Below are positions 21,035 through 32,221 of a stretch of DNA of 64,000 nucleotides, in pieces (position 1 is the stretch's first letter; every line of letters starts with the position of its first letter). A program made the translations under genes and the position numbers. This DNA comes from Podospora bellae-mahoneyi (Eukaryota; Ascomycota; Sordariomycetes; Sordariales; Podosporaceae): NCBI RefSeq assembly GCF_035222275.1, contig NC_085884.1:682001-746000 (forward strand), given 5' to 3'. The notes beneath the pieces are model-generated. The model did not search any database, was not told the DNA's origin, and saw only the letters and a program-made list of their open reading frames with translations.

Positions 21035-21740
21035 CTATTGAGCCAACCTCCGCTGCTCCCCATCATCTCTCTTCTCCTTCCCCTTAACCGGCACCCAAAG
21101 CCACAACACCTGCAAATGCCCCGGCGTGATCCCCATCTGATGGGCTCCCCAAAAGAACTGCCACACTGGCTGCACAGCCTTCGTCTTGCCCACCTCCTGA
21201 ACCGAGAAACTATCCCCGCTATCGTCATCACTTTCCGGAGCATCCGGGATGTCGTAGTAGCACCCCAGGTTCCCGTTGCAGAGGTATGGGTGTTTGAATC
21301 CTTGCTATTTCACGTACGCCCAAAAATCAACATCGGTCTGCTAAAATTGAAAAAAGAGGTGACATGGTACTCACAATAGTATAATACCTCTCCCCATCAA
21401 TCCCGGCCTCGGCCCCCTCGAGGCAGTGCCACGCGTACGTGTTCTTGCCGTAGTAGCTGTCCTTGTTGTTGGGCATGCTCTTGTCGTTGAACGTACAGAC
21501 GCCCCTTGACGAGACGAGCATGTAGGGGTAGCTTTCCGTCCGTGTGAATGTGGCGCAGTTGGATTTGGACAGCAATCCCGACGCGGTCAGACAGCCGATG
21601 GTGTCTGTTGCCGGGTCGGCCGAGACGTAGGAGCTCGAGTTGAGGACGTGAATTTGGCCTTGGCCGACAAAGTCGTCTATTACGTTTGGGGATGCGAGTG
21701 CTGCTCCCAAGAGGAGGAAGATTGGTGATGAGGTTCTCAT
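21035..21740 (-). CDS. Small secreted protein, unknown function
   Basis: Two exons on the minus strand, 21375-21740 and 21035-21304, with a 70-nt intron; 211 aa. Residues 1-17 (MRTSSPIFLLLGAALAS) form a signal peptide. The mature part has six cysteines in the order CLTASG, NCATF, VCTFND, HCLEG, LCNGN, GCYYDIP, which suits three disulfides, and Tyr/Asn-rich segments such as NNKDSYYGKNTY. The C-terminal ~50 residues are charged. The product is likely extracellular. I do not recognise a named family; a cell-wall or effector-like role is speculation. Confidence 0.7.
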
Positions 21741-22816
21741 TGTGTTGTTGATTTGTGATTGGGGTGAAAAAATGATTCTTGTGAAGAGGCTGTTGTTGGT
21801 GAGATGCGAAAAGTGATGACGAGGCTCAAGAAAGGCGGGGGATCACATGGCCCTTTTATTCAGATCTGATCTCGAAGGATTTCTCGGCTGCGGGAGCACG
21901 AGATCATAGATCATCTCTGTTGGTGCCAAAGGGAGGTGTGATTCGGACTGACAAAAACCGGGGATAATTCCTCCATGACCGCTTCCCAGTTCCCATCAAT
22001 ATGGGGCCAAACACAACCTCATCGCATGTGTCAGACATCTATAAGCCTTTCTCGCTCTGCTATAGCTGTAGGGAATTTTCATCACCAAACCCAGTCGCGT
22101 CCAGACTTTTCCCTTCAGCGCGACGTCAAAAGGGCCCTGAGCTAGACCCAAGAAACATTTAAAGTCGGTTCTGCCCAGTCGCCATGGTCGATCAGATATT
22201 ACCTGCCAGACCTTGACAGATGCAAACTACTATGGCAACCCCAGTCTTGGACATGACCATGGGCAAAAGCCGAAAGTGACCAAGTGACTAATGCATGACT
22301 GTGGTAGGTACAGGTCTACAGCAGCCGACCGTTGCGCCGCTTTTCCCCGGATCGTCGCAGTAAACGGTCCTGAAGACAGGCTGACAGCTCGAGTTGGCTG
22401 GGCCGAGCACACCTTCCCGAACGGGCCGCCCATACAAAACGAGAAACACCCCAGACCCTCTTTCCGGTTGAAGTGAGCGGTTGAACGGCCGCGGTGGACT
22501 TTTTGATTAAATTAAATACACTCCAACTCTGCAGCTCGTCTATCTACAGCGAACGCGGGGTACGGTCATGTTTCCTCTTTGATGGCAGGGGTTCGATTCC
22601 TGAGCGCGGTACTTGGTTATTGCTCTCGGATTTGTCATGATTAGACGTCCAAGAAAATCTAAAGTGCTGACGTGTGTGTCCATGAAACCTCTTTTGCTCT
22701 GAAAAGCTTGTTTCCGCACCTGCTTGATTTGGGGGTTTCCTTTCAGGGGTACATTGAAGGTGTAACTGACGGATTAGGGCCCTTTCCGGGAACTCGGATT
22801 CTGCTGTTGCTTTTTC
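21741..22816. other. Intergenic, promoter of secreted-protein gene
   Basis: No gene supported. A tRNA-like tail (GGGGTTCGATTCC near 22583-22597) has no matching cloverleaf and is not called. Confidence 0.5.
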
Positions 22817-23789
22817 TTACCAGCTTTTGACCTGCCAGATGCCCAGATGATCAGTTCCTTCTCCTTGCGGATACGTCCGCGAAGGCCTGATGCGGGCCAC
22901 TCGCTCCAGCGGTCCCTTGTTGGGCCGTTGCAGGGCCGATTGGGCTGCTTCATCATTATCAAAAACCCCGGTCCCACCGCCAGCCAACACATCGTAATAG
23001 ATTCCTTCTCTCAAGGCCCATGGTGGACCAGGAAGCTTGAGGTCTTTGTAGAGGGGAAATTCGAGGCAAACCAGCTTTGCAGGTTGAGGTCCGAGCAATT
23101 CTCCCATTCGACGGCCCCAGTCTTGACGCATCTCCGGGAGGAGAGCACATAAGAACTGGCCGGTCAGCACAGCCCCGAGCGGACATGGCATGGCAAAAGC
23201 AGCAGACTTACAGTGTAATCATAGATAAGATCAAAACCCTCAAAGGTCTCCCCCTCGCGCACACACTTGCCCTCCCAGTCGCGCTTGAAAAAGTCACCAG
23301 CCATAAATGTTACCTCTCCCCGCTGATCCTTCGGGTACTTTTCTTGATTCCCCTCTCCATAGTTGTGTGCAAGGGGTGCATCTAGTTGCTTCGCGGCATA
23401 AGCCCTCGCAGTCTCGACACCGGTCGGTGAGACCTCAAGCCCGTACACATCGAACCCATGCAGGGCCAGCATCACGACGTCATAGCCTTTTCCGCAGCCC
23501 TACAATGATTGTTAACATCTCATGGTGCCATTCTGTGAAAGTCGAGTAAACATACCGGCACCAACGCCTTTGGCCTCCTTCGCTCACGCGACGGCCATGG
23601 AGCAGACTCGATCAAGTCAATAAGGGCAGGCGATGGCTTCCCCCTGTCCCAGAGATCGTTCTGCTGCGAGTCCCACAACGCCGACCACCCACTGGTCTGG
23701 GCGTCTCGGGTTGTGTGATTCGCCTGAAAATGCTTGATGAGCTTGGTGGGAACAAATGGTTCCCCGGAGTTTGGTGTGTTAGAAGTCAT
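22817..23789 (-). CDS. Thiol/halide methyltransferase (TPMT-like, SAM-dependent)
   Basis: Three exons on the minus strand: 23556-23789, 23212-23499 and 22817-23155, with two 56-nt introns; 286 aa. The order of blocks is that of plant HOL1-type and fungal thiol methyltransferases: SGWSALWDSQQNDLWDRGKP, then SAM motif I VPGCGKGYDVVMLA, GLEVSPTGVETA, GDFFKRDW, FDLIYDYTFLCALLPEMRQD, and a C-terminus ending DHLGIWQVKSW. This family moves the methyl of SAM to thiols, sulfide or halides, probably in the cytosol for detoxification. The first in-frame Met (23789) is used because the family alignment starts a few residues later. Confidence 0.85.
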
Positions 23790-24499
23790 GGTTTCGATTT
23801 CTGGTTCGTGGTCAGGGCAAGCAACACAATCAAAGGCAAAGGCGCAGGACAAAAAGACAACCCCTCTCAAATTATTCAACAGGTCCACGGGAATAGTTTC
23901 CCAAAAGTGGAGCCTAGCAACCGTGTCATGCCAAGCTGGGTTACATAAGCCATCTCCTTCTCCCCCTTTTCTACCCCTGAGATAATTGTTAGAGTCAGTG
24001 TTCGAACAAAAAGTCAACATGGGAGGGATGGTGCAAGATGATAGCAAGCATTATATCAGCCACGAAGATTGACGATCGCCGTGCCTAGTCGATTATTACC
24101 GAGCCAGCAACCGAAACATGGGGAAGCTCACTGCCCCCGCATCGACAACCTCCACGCCTACTCCAAACGGAATATTGGAGACCAGCCCTTGAGGTGAAAT
24201 CACTATACCAATTTAGCCTCGAACAAACTGCAGCCTCGCTCACCAGCGATTCTGTTTCGAAATCATGAAGGCCAAGCCAGACTTTGCTGCGTTCATGTCT
24301 CCATGCCCGTTTGAGGCTATATATCGAAAGGCATATTTACCTTACCACCCGGCTCAAATCCGACCATGCGGCTCTCGCCCACGGCAATGTCACATCTTCA
24401 CATCCCAATGTTCATAAAACACCATCCTCTCACCCATCCCACCACCATGACCCTTTCAACCACCACCGATCAACTACCAACAAACTCCCCCAGAGCATC
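23790..24499. other. Divergent promoter, methyltransferase and feruloyl esterase
   Basis: About 710 bases between two divergent start codons. No gene seen. An in-frame ATG at 24284 would extend the esterase by 72 residues and bury its signal peptide, so it is not used. Confidence 0.55.
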
Positions 24500-25369
24500 A
24501 TGGCCAAACTCACCCTCCTCACCCTCCTAGGTCTGCTGACCCCAACAGCCCTCTCTCTCCGCCCCTCCCCCGGCTGCGGCAAAACCCCCGCCCTCGTAAC
24601 CTCCTCCTCCACCACCACCCCCCTCCGAATAACCTCCAACAACAAACAACGCGAATTCTTCGTCCGCCTCCCCCAAAACTACAACTCCTCGACCCCCCAC
24701 CGCCTAATCTTCACTCTCCACGCCCTAGGCGGCACAGCCCAACAAGTCATCGCCGGCCAAGGGGGCTACCTCCCCTATTACGGCCTCCCCCCCCTAGCCA
24801 ACTCCTCCACCACCCCAACAGTCTTCGTAATCCCCAACGGCCTCAACAACGGGTGGCAAAACTCCAACGGCGAGGACGTCACCTTCCTCCGCTCCGTCCT
24901 CTCCACCGTCGAGTCAGACCTCTGCGTCGACCAGGACCTCCGTTTCTCCACCGGCTTCTCCTACGGCGCCGCAATGTCCTACTCGCTCGCCTGCTCGCTC
25001 GGGAGGGAGATCAGGGCCGTGGCCGCGCTGAGCGGGAACCCCCAGATCAGCGGGTGTGCCGCCGGCTCCGAGCCCGTCGCCTACTACGGCCAGCACGGGA
25101 CGACGGACAACGTCTTGCCTCTGGCCCAGGCGAGGCAGATGAGGGATCGTTTCCTGAAAAATAACGGTTGCGCCGTCCAGGCTGAGCCGCCCGTCCCGGC
25201 GGCGGGGAGCCAGGGGAAGGTCAAGACGGTGTATACCGGTTGTTTGCCCGACAAGCCCGTCACGTTTGTCGTTTTTGACGGGGGCCATGTTCCCACCCCC
25301 AGGGAGACAGGCGAGAGCGAGACTTTTGCGCACAAGGAGACTTGGGAGTTCTTTAGTCAGTTTACCTGA
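24500..25369 (+). CDS. Feruloyl esterase (CE1, type B-like), secreted
   Basis: Intronless, 289 aa. Signal peptide at residues 1-18 (MAKLTLLTLLGLLTPTAL). The catalytic domain begins SPGCGKTP, and REFFVRLPQNY is followed by LHALGGTA (oxyanion region). Ser154 lies in TGFSYGAAMSY (G-x-S-x-G), and the likely Asp203 (TTDNV) and His263 (FDGGHVP) complete the triad; those two are inferred by position. The family releases ferulic acid from arabinoxylan. No CBM1 carbohydrate-binding module is present. The first half of the coding strand is extremely C-rich at third positions, while the second half switches to G. Confidence 0.88.
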   Translation: MAKLTLLTLLGLLTPTALSLRPSPGCGKTPALVTSSSTTTPLRITSNNKQREFFVRLPQNYNSSTPHRLIFTLHALGGTAQQVIAGQGGYLPYYGLPPLANSSTTPTVFVIPNGLNNGWQNSNGEDVTFLRSVLSTVESDLCVDQDLRFSTGFSYGAAMSYSLACSLGREIRAVAALSGNPQISGCAAGSEPVAYYGQHGTTDNVLPLAQARQMRDRFLKNNGCAVQAEPPVPAAGSQGKVKTVYTGCLPDKPVTFVVFDGGHVPTPRETGESETFAHKETWEFFSQFT

Positions 25370-25540
25370 GACCGTCAAGTGGGTAACAGCAGAGGGGTCA
25401 TCAATGCATACCAAGTTTTTAGTTTCAAGTATTTTCATGTGCTCATTACTGCTCTGCTAGGAAAACGTACAAAGGCCTAAAATAAACCCATGAATCATCA
25501 TCCTCAACAATCCGCCCCCACACCCTCCTGATACACACCC

Positions 25541-25815
25541 TTAAAACCTATCAACCCCAGTAACCCTGTTCACAGCCTCCTTCACATATCCACTAATATC
25601 GTTATCCCTCCCACAATGCTCACACTTGTGCATAACCTTCCCCTGCGGCACATTTACATTGCCAGTCCCAACACCACCAACATTCCCATTGCCAGTACCC
25701 GAACTCGCAGCCCAGGCTCCAGTAGCAGCAGCAAGAGCAGGGCTCACAAACTTATTCTGCCCAGTCATATACTGCTCAGACTGCACGGGCTGCATACCCC
25801 TCGTCTTCAAGTCGC

Positions 25816-25855
<40 letters not shown>

Positions 25856-28800
25856 GCTGTCTCGCGGAACTGAAGATCTGTAAGCATAGGGCATCACCTC
25901 GGGGCTCATTTCCATAGAATGATCGGAAGGGCGGGAGACAGACTCTCTATACGCCTCAGGCATCACCTCGGGGCTCATTCCCTGCTGCTCATGCGGCTTG
26001 GTCACCGACTCCCGGTAGGTATCTGGCATGACTTCTGGGCTCATGCCCTTGGCCGTGCTGGGGAAAGAAGTATACCGGAGAGTGGCCGATTTGCCGGCGG
26101 CGGGGGGAGGGTTGGTGGCCTTGCCGGTCTCGGGAGCAGCGTGCACTGGAGGCGAGACAACCGTGTGGTGAGACGACGGGTGCGCTTTGGTTGGGCTGGA
26201 GGATGAGGCCGGAAGAGGCAGGTCCTTCAGATGGCTATCGCGAGTGTCGATGTTGGAAGGCTGGCTTCGGTGATGCTGGGTGAAGGGAACACCAGTCGGC
26301 CCAGTGGGTGAAGACACGTTACGGTCGGGCGAGTGCTTGTCATGGGCGTGGACGGTAGGCTCCGTGGCGCGACGGGAGTTGTCCTTGGGCTTAATCTTGA
26401 CGCCTGAGGGTGTTCCAGAGGGCAGCTTGTTGTATGGCCCAGAGTCGGTCCTGTTCTGCGGAGGACGGCTGGACCCAGAGGCGGCAAGATCGTGTGCTCT
26501 GCTACCCTCGGTGGGGCCAGCATCTCTCCTGATACCAGATTCAGTACCGGAGGGGAGATGGTTGTACTGGCCGGAATCCTGAGTTAGATTCCCCTGGCGA
26601 GAGGTCTCAGTCGTCGAGTCGCGAGCCTTGTGTGCGGCCACGCCAGCAGCACCAGCGGCAGCAACACCAGCGGCAGCGATGCCGGGTGCATTGCCGGAAG
26701 AGAGGTGGTTATAGTTGTCAGGCTGTTGATTTATCTGACCTTCGGTTGAGTGGCGAGCGGTGTTCGAGTTATCGGTGGACTGGTCAATCTTCACGCCAGA
26801 TGTGGTGCCGGAAGCAAGATGGTTGTAAGCACCAGGCTCCTGCGTGACAACACCAGTCCGAGACCCATGAGACTCGGATTGACGAGCAGAGCCTAGAGCC
26901 ACACCAGACGGAGTGCTAGACGAAAGATGGTTGTAGGCAGGCTCCTGAGTAGAGGATCCTGTGTGAGTATTGTTGGACTCGGATGGGTGGTTTGAGCTAA
27001 GCGGCTGACTAGAAGAGGCAAAGACATTGTAGTCACCAGGCGCGTTGGCCACTGGTCTGCTGGTATTGATGGACTCATGGACAGCCGACCCACGAGGGCT
27101 GATGTTGGTCGAGTTTGACTGGACGCCAGAGGGCAGAGTGTTGTAAACCACGTTGGTGTCTGGGTGCTGGTTGGTGGCTGTGTCTGCCGCGGTAGAGTCC
27201 CTTGATTGCCTCATAGCAAGTGGGGCACCGCTGGCGGCCGCGCCAACCACGGCAGCGGGAACCCAGCTATGAGAGCCCTTCGGATCATCGCGAGGAGGAG
27301 AGGGCGGCTCTCTAGGATGCTCAAAAGGAGTGGAGGGGTCATCATGCTTGTGGGTAGCAAGTCCGACAGGAACAGCTGTGCCGGGAACTGTGTGGGCAGG
27401 ATCGTGCTTGTGAGCAAGTTCAACAGCATCGAGGCCGACGGCAGATCCAACCCCTGAGCTTCTGGGCTGCCTAACTTGAGCCGTGTTGCTGGCGGGGGCT
27501 TGCGAAGCGAGTGGCTGGTTGGGGTGAGAAGAGAATGAAGGCTTCTCCTGCTGGGTGTTTTGGTCCTTGGTGACCTTGCCGTCCTTGTCCTTCTTGTGAT
27601 GCAGCAGCCCAAACGCACCGGCACCTGCGGCGGCACCAGCAGCGGCACCAGTAGCGGCCTTGGTACTGTTGTGATTCGAGTTATCAGTGTCAGTAGGGCT
27701 ATCGGAAGATGCCCTGCGGTCCTTGGGCTCGCTCCTGCTTCCCTTTCTAAGGCGGTTGCGAGTCTTTGTGGTACCCGTCGTGCTTCCAACCAGAACAGGC
27801 TCTGGTTTGCGCTCAGCCTGCTGCGCGGGAGGCTCGTGGGTCGAGGTATCTTCCTGAAGCCTCTCCTCGTCCTTGTGCCGGCTGAAGATGCCAAGAACCT
27901 TGTGCTTCTTCTCGCCTTGGACGGATCGACTCCGGCTCCTGTGCTTGTCGACAGACGAGTTGCGTCTATCATCCCGCGGCTTACGCGAAAGGAGCCCGCC
28001 AGCAGCACGAGTGCCCTGATCCTCACTAGTGCTCCTCGAGTGCCTAGCCTGAGTCTCGGTGTGAGAATTCTGAGCATCCTTGTCGTTCCTATTCTTGTCC
28101 GCCATGCCGTAAGTCGCGGCACCGGCACCGAGGGCAGCGGTGCCTGCAAGAGCGGCGTTGCGGCTGTTCGATGTCGACGTAGCTTCATCGTCGCGCGCGT
28201 TCTTGGGAGACGACGAAAGCGGGAATGCTCGTTGGGTGGGGGATTGTCGGCTCACGTTGATCTCACGGTCGGTCGGGCCTGAGCCAGGCGCTGCAACCAA
28301 AGCATTGTCCCGCGAGACGCTGTGGGGGAGCGAAGGAGGTGGGGCATTGGGCCTGTCAGTTTCAGAGAATGTCTGCTTCTGCTGCCCTTCAGGTATCTCC
28401 GAAAGGGGGGCAGCAAGCACAGCACCGCCGGGGCCGCCAGCCGTGGCATTCCTGTCGCCGGTTGTGGCAGCCTGGCTGTGGCGCCTGCTCTCTGCATCCT
28501 GGCTGCCGTGGCCGGATACTGAGTTATATACTCCAGTACCCCTGGGAAAGTCAGCGGTGCTGACGATGTGGGATGTTTCGGAAGGTGCTGACCTTTGACG
28601 GAGATGATGGTGCTGGTCATGGTCATCCTGCGCGCTGCCATGACCTGTCACCGTGTTATAGATACCTCCGCTGGAAGCCTTTGGCAGGTCGCCCCAGTAT
28701 GGTGGGTCGGAGCGTTGCTCGTGGCTTCGACGCGGGGTTATGTCGGTGCTGTCAATCGTGTTGTGGTCACGGGTGGCTGCTTCAGCCCCAGCGCCAACGG

Positions 28801-29218
28801 CAGCAGCACCAAGTGGCTTCTCATTGGCATTATTCCTTCGGATTGGGAACTCTTCATCACTGTTCTCTTTGGCCAACTGTCTTGGTTGTAGCGATCCATC
28901 ATCTGCTGGCTGGGAGGTCTGGTAGGGTCCAACATCGTCTCGGACGTAGGTGCCCCCACCAACTGCTTCTGATGGTCCAACCCAGCGGTCATTATTGCCC
29001 TTGGCTGGTTGGATGGTCTCGGACTCGGTAAAGTTGACACCAGAATCGGTATGAGCGTGGCCGCGGGAATCGGTCGGCTTGGGGAGCTTGTTGAGCTCAC
29101 GGTAGTGGTGACCTTGGTCTTGCTCGTCCGGGTACTGCCGGGGCTGCTGCACAGGTTCGTCGGCTGGAGTGGGTGGGATCGAGGAGGGGAAGGCCCCGGG
29201 AATGTGCTGCGCCGCCAT
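25541..29218 (-). CDS. Large disordered repeat protein with C-terminal CxxC motif, unknown function
   Basis: Single exon, 1225 aa from the ATG at 29218. Almost the whole chain is low in hydrophobics and rich in Ser, Thr, Asn, His, Gly and Pro. It has at least seven degenerate repeats around YNxLxSGTxSGV (for example YNHLPSGTESGI, YNKLPSGTPSGV). Two related GVYNSVSGHGS-type units lie near the N-terminus. Three copies of MSPEVMPxxYRESV lie near the C-terminus, followed by a 13-Asn run. Four Ala/Gly-rich patches (for example AATGAAAGAAAGAGAFGLL) sit between charged regions and could be membrane-contacting helices. The last 30 residues, HKCEHCGRDNDISGYVKEAV onward, look folded, with a CxxC. No known domain. 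Septal-pore or Woronin-body scaffolds of Neurospora are similarly disordered, but I have no sequence evidence for that role. Confidence 0.8.
25817..25856 (-). repeat. Coding trinucleotide repeat (TTG/AAC), poly-Asn
   Basis: About 13 perfect units encode a run of Asn in the 1225-aa protein. Such tracts change length by slippage. Confidence 0.95.
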
Positions 29219-29886
29219 GTTCGTCAAGGGTCGAGAGGAGGTTGTCAATCAAATCTGCACGAGGTGGTCAACGTCGTCACAAGATGCAGTCCGTGAGCAA
29301 AGTCTGAGGGAAGAGTAAGGCATGTACCACAAGGTACAGATGGGGGAGAGCGACAAGTAGTAATTATGCAGTCTATTTGATGTGCGTAGGCGTCATTCTA
29401 GGCCGGGTTGGGGCCGCGCAGAGCTACGTCAACGGGGTCTCTTGATGTGGAATTTCCTCGTTCCCTTCAGGCTTCATTGAGGGACCGCCGATCTTGACAT
29501 CATCGGCTTGTGGAATCGTGGGGATTGACCAATGGCGTGTTATAGAAAAAGCGGGCTCCCGCTCTGCCGGTCACGCCTTGACGCCTGGCTTGGCACGCTG
29601 CTCCAACTGTGGAAGCGGGTGCGTCACTGGCGCTGTGAAACAAAAGATATTACCCTGATTATCAAACCTTGGAAATGCTCTCGTGCGTCAGAGCTGAGAA
29701 GAGCCATCATCGATTGGACGCCCGGTGCCGGCGTAACCGCGTGAGTGGTCTGTTTGGAGGTATCAAGATGGTTGAATTTAACTCCGTGAGATGGATGGGC
29801 TTAGCACCTGGAGATCAGGAGAAGCCTAACCCTTTCAACTTTACATGTAGGCGTTGACATCGACAACAATCAACAAACGTAACTGA
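29219..29886. other. Intergenic, promoter of the 1225-aa repeat protein
   Basis: Between two minus-strand genes. No gene or repeat recognised. Confidence 0.5.
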
Positions 29887-32221
29887 TTAACATTCACATA
29901 CTTTAGCATCAACAGTAACCCATCCCGACAATCCGTCGTCGTCCGAACTATCATAATTGCTCAGTGCGAACAAGAAACTCCCGTACCCACCCGCCTCCGA
30001 CATGATGCTCGCCAGCAACCGATCACGGCTCTCTGTCATTACCGCTGACTCAATGCCGTCTCCACCTACACCACTTGAACCTCCGACACAAAAGCTAGAA
30101 CTACACTCAGAAATTGACATTGTTTCCCTGTAAATTCTTTCTCTTGTTCTCGAGGCGCTAGGTTCCAGCCCAGCAACCTGGTGTGTGCTCTCTGTCCGCT
30201 TGCTGTCCTCCCGGCCCAGGACAATACGGATCTCCTTGACATTTTCCGGAGTATCAACATCCATAGGTGTATCCAGCTCCTTCGGCTCCGAGTCTCTGCT
30301 CTTCTCCGTCACCCCAGTCGTACTCGACAACCTCGATCTCCTCCTCCCTCTCCTCTCTCGTGGCTTCGATCGGCAAAATGCCACTTCCGTACTCGTACAC
30401 ATCGTATACCCGCTGGTTTGGCTCTCTCCGCATTCCTCTCCCTGTTTCTCCTCGTCTTCTTGCTCGTGCCGGCGATGGTAGATACGCTTCGGGTCCATGT
30501 AGTCAGGCCAGAACATAACTCTTCTGTAGGACGATGGCGAGTTAGACTGGTCATTGTTACTAGTGGGAACGGAAGAAAAAAGGTCTTCCTCTTCTGGTGC
30601 TGGGGGAGGTGGTCTTTCCCTAGAGTTTGTTGGCGGCGGCTGTGCCACCTGCCTCGCGGGCTGAGCTTGGGGTGTAGGTTGCGGAGGTGGTGCTACACCT
30701 GCTCCGATACCTACTCCGACTCCAACGGCGGTGCTGGAACCGGCGCTCACTGTCGGTGCACCGCCCGCTTCAAGGGAGGCTTGATACTCTTGAGGGGACT
30801 GGAGGCGCCGGATGAAGCCGTACTTTGCAATCTTTAGGCATGATCAGTATCCTCAGCTGAGGTACCATCACAATGTCCAACATGGTGTCTAGAAGAGCGA
30901 GAGGAGACGTACCTGGTCCTCAGCTTCACTCTGCAAATCTCTTGTCTCGTACTTGGGCCAGACGATCTTGCTTGTGCAGCAAGAGACGCAAAACTCGGTC
31001 CTGTCAGGGCAGAGCGGTTTCCCAGAGTCGTTCCGTGCTCTGATCTCAGGCGGCTGTGTTGTCGATCGGAACATTCCCATGAAGCCCCAACCTATCTCTC
31101 TCAAGCGGACTTCAACATCGAAATCAAAGTGAAGGTATCTTCTGAGTTCCCTAAGTCCATCCTCATTTCTCCAGCCCTTCTTGTTAACTTTCAAGATACT
31201 ATCAATCAAAGCCGCGTCGACTTCCCGATTGATGGTGACTGGACAGGTCATGTTCTCGTAAATCTCTGGTGTCCACAAGTGTAATTGGGCTTCTGTCTGT
31301 CCTGACCAGTGGGCTGCTCGGTTGTAGGGCCATGTCCGAGAACTGCGGTGTCGGCACTCGCGATGCCTTCGACAGGAACAGCCGCTGACGTGGGAAGATG
31401 AGACGCGAAATGAGGACTCGGATGGCTCTGGAACTGAGCAGGCAAACGGGAGGCCGAGCAGCGAGGTTAGAGTTGGCCGGTAGGAGTCGCGACAGTCGGA
31501 TCGAGGCTGGGGGTAAGTTTCGTAGGTGAGGGACTTGCGCCAGCTCCGAAGCTTGCGCTCGTAGGTGACCTTGCTGGCATGCTGAGCATGGGCCGTGAAA
31601 GCTGGGAGGGGGTGTCCGACACCTGAGGCGGTGACTCCGGCTGTCAAGTCGGTTGATACGCCGCTTTCATTGCGCATGGCGATGTCTGAAACTACATCAT
31701 CGCCCTTGGGCAGAACGTCATGGCGCTCGCCGCTGCGGTAGAGATAGCGAACGTTGACCGAGTCGAAGATGCGGTTGTGCCGTTGGAGTCTAGTTGCGTC
31801 AGTAAATTTCGGTCAATCTGAATCTCAAAGCAGTGCCATACTCTCCGGTCGATCGATTGATGTTGAACTGCAGCTTGAAACTGACAATGATTCGATAGAC
31901 AGGTCTTGCGCTGGGATCTCCACAATTGTAGGTGCCAGATCGCTCAATCCGCATCACGGGTTCCAGCACACTGACAGAGGCATAGACGCCCTTTCCCCCT
32001 TGGATATTCTCTTCGAGAGTGACTGGATGAATATGTGAAAGGAGAATGGGCGGCTGCTGAGGTGGCTGGGCTGGTCGAGAAGCGGGAGGAGGGCCACTGG
32101 TTGGCGGTTGTTCTGGGTCAGGGCAGGCATACTGGCGCTCTGGAGACCTCTTGCACGACCTGCGTCGCCGTCTTGATCTCTCGTTGCGACGGTAGCGATA
32201 AGACTCGTAGTTCTCGGACAT
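29887..32221 (-). CDS. Hypothetical protein, 733 aa, RS-rich N-terminus
   Basis: Three exons on the minus strand: 31842-32221, 30913-31789 and 29887-30831; introns of 52 nt (branch CTGAC, acceptor CTAG) and 81 nt. The N-terminus is rich in Arg/Ser and Pro (YRYRRNERSRRRRRS). The first folded-looking part runs through SHIHPVTLEENIQGGKGVYA and FKLQFNINRSTGELQRHNRI. A central conserved-looking part holds ENMTCPVTINREVDAALIDS, DGLRELRRYLHFDFDVEVRL and CPDRTEFCVSCC, the last a possible metal-binding Cys cluster. The C-terminal 300 residues are mostly disordered with acidic stretches. I do not recognise a domain. Nuclear location is suggested only by the basic N-terminus. Confidence 0.7.

Noticed and set aside
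22560-22620. tRNA-like T-arm (GGGGTTCGATTCC)
   Set aside because: No acceptor, D or anticodon stem pairs with it; at best a fragment.
27211-28282. Long frames in other phases over the 1225-aa repeat gene
   Set aside because: Arg/Leu-rich low-complexity shadows, with no repeats or motifs of their own.
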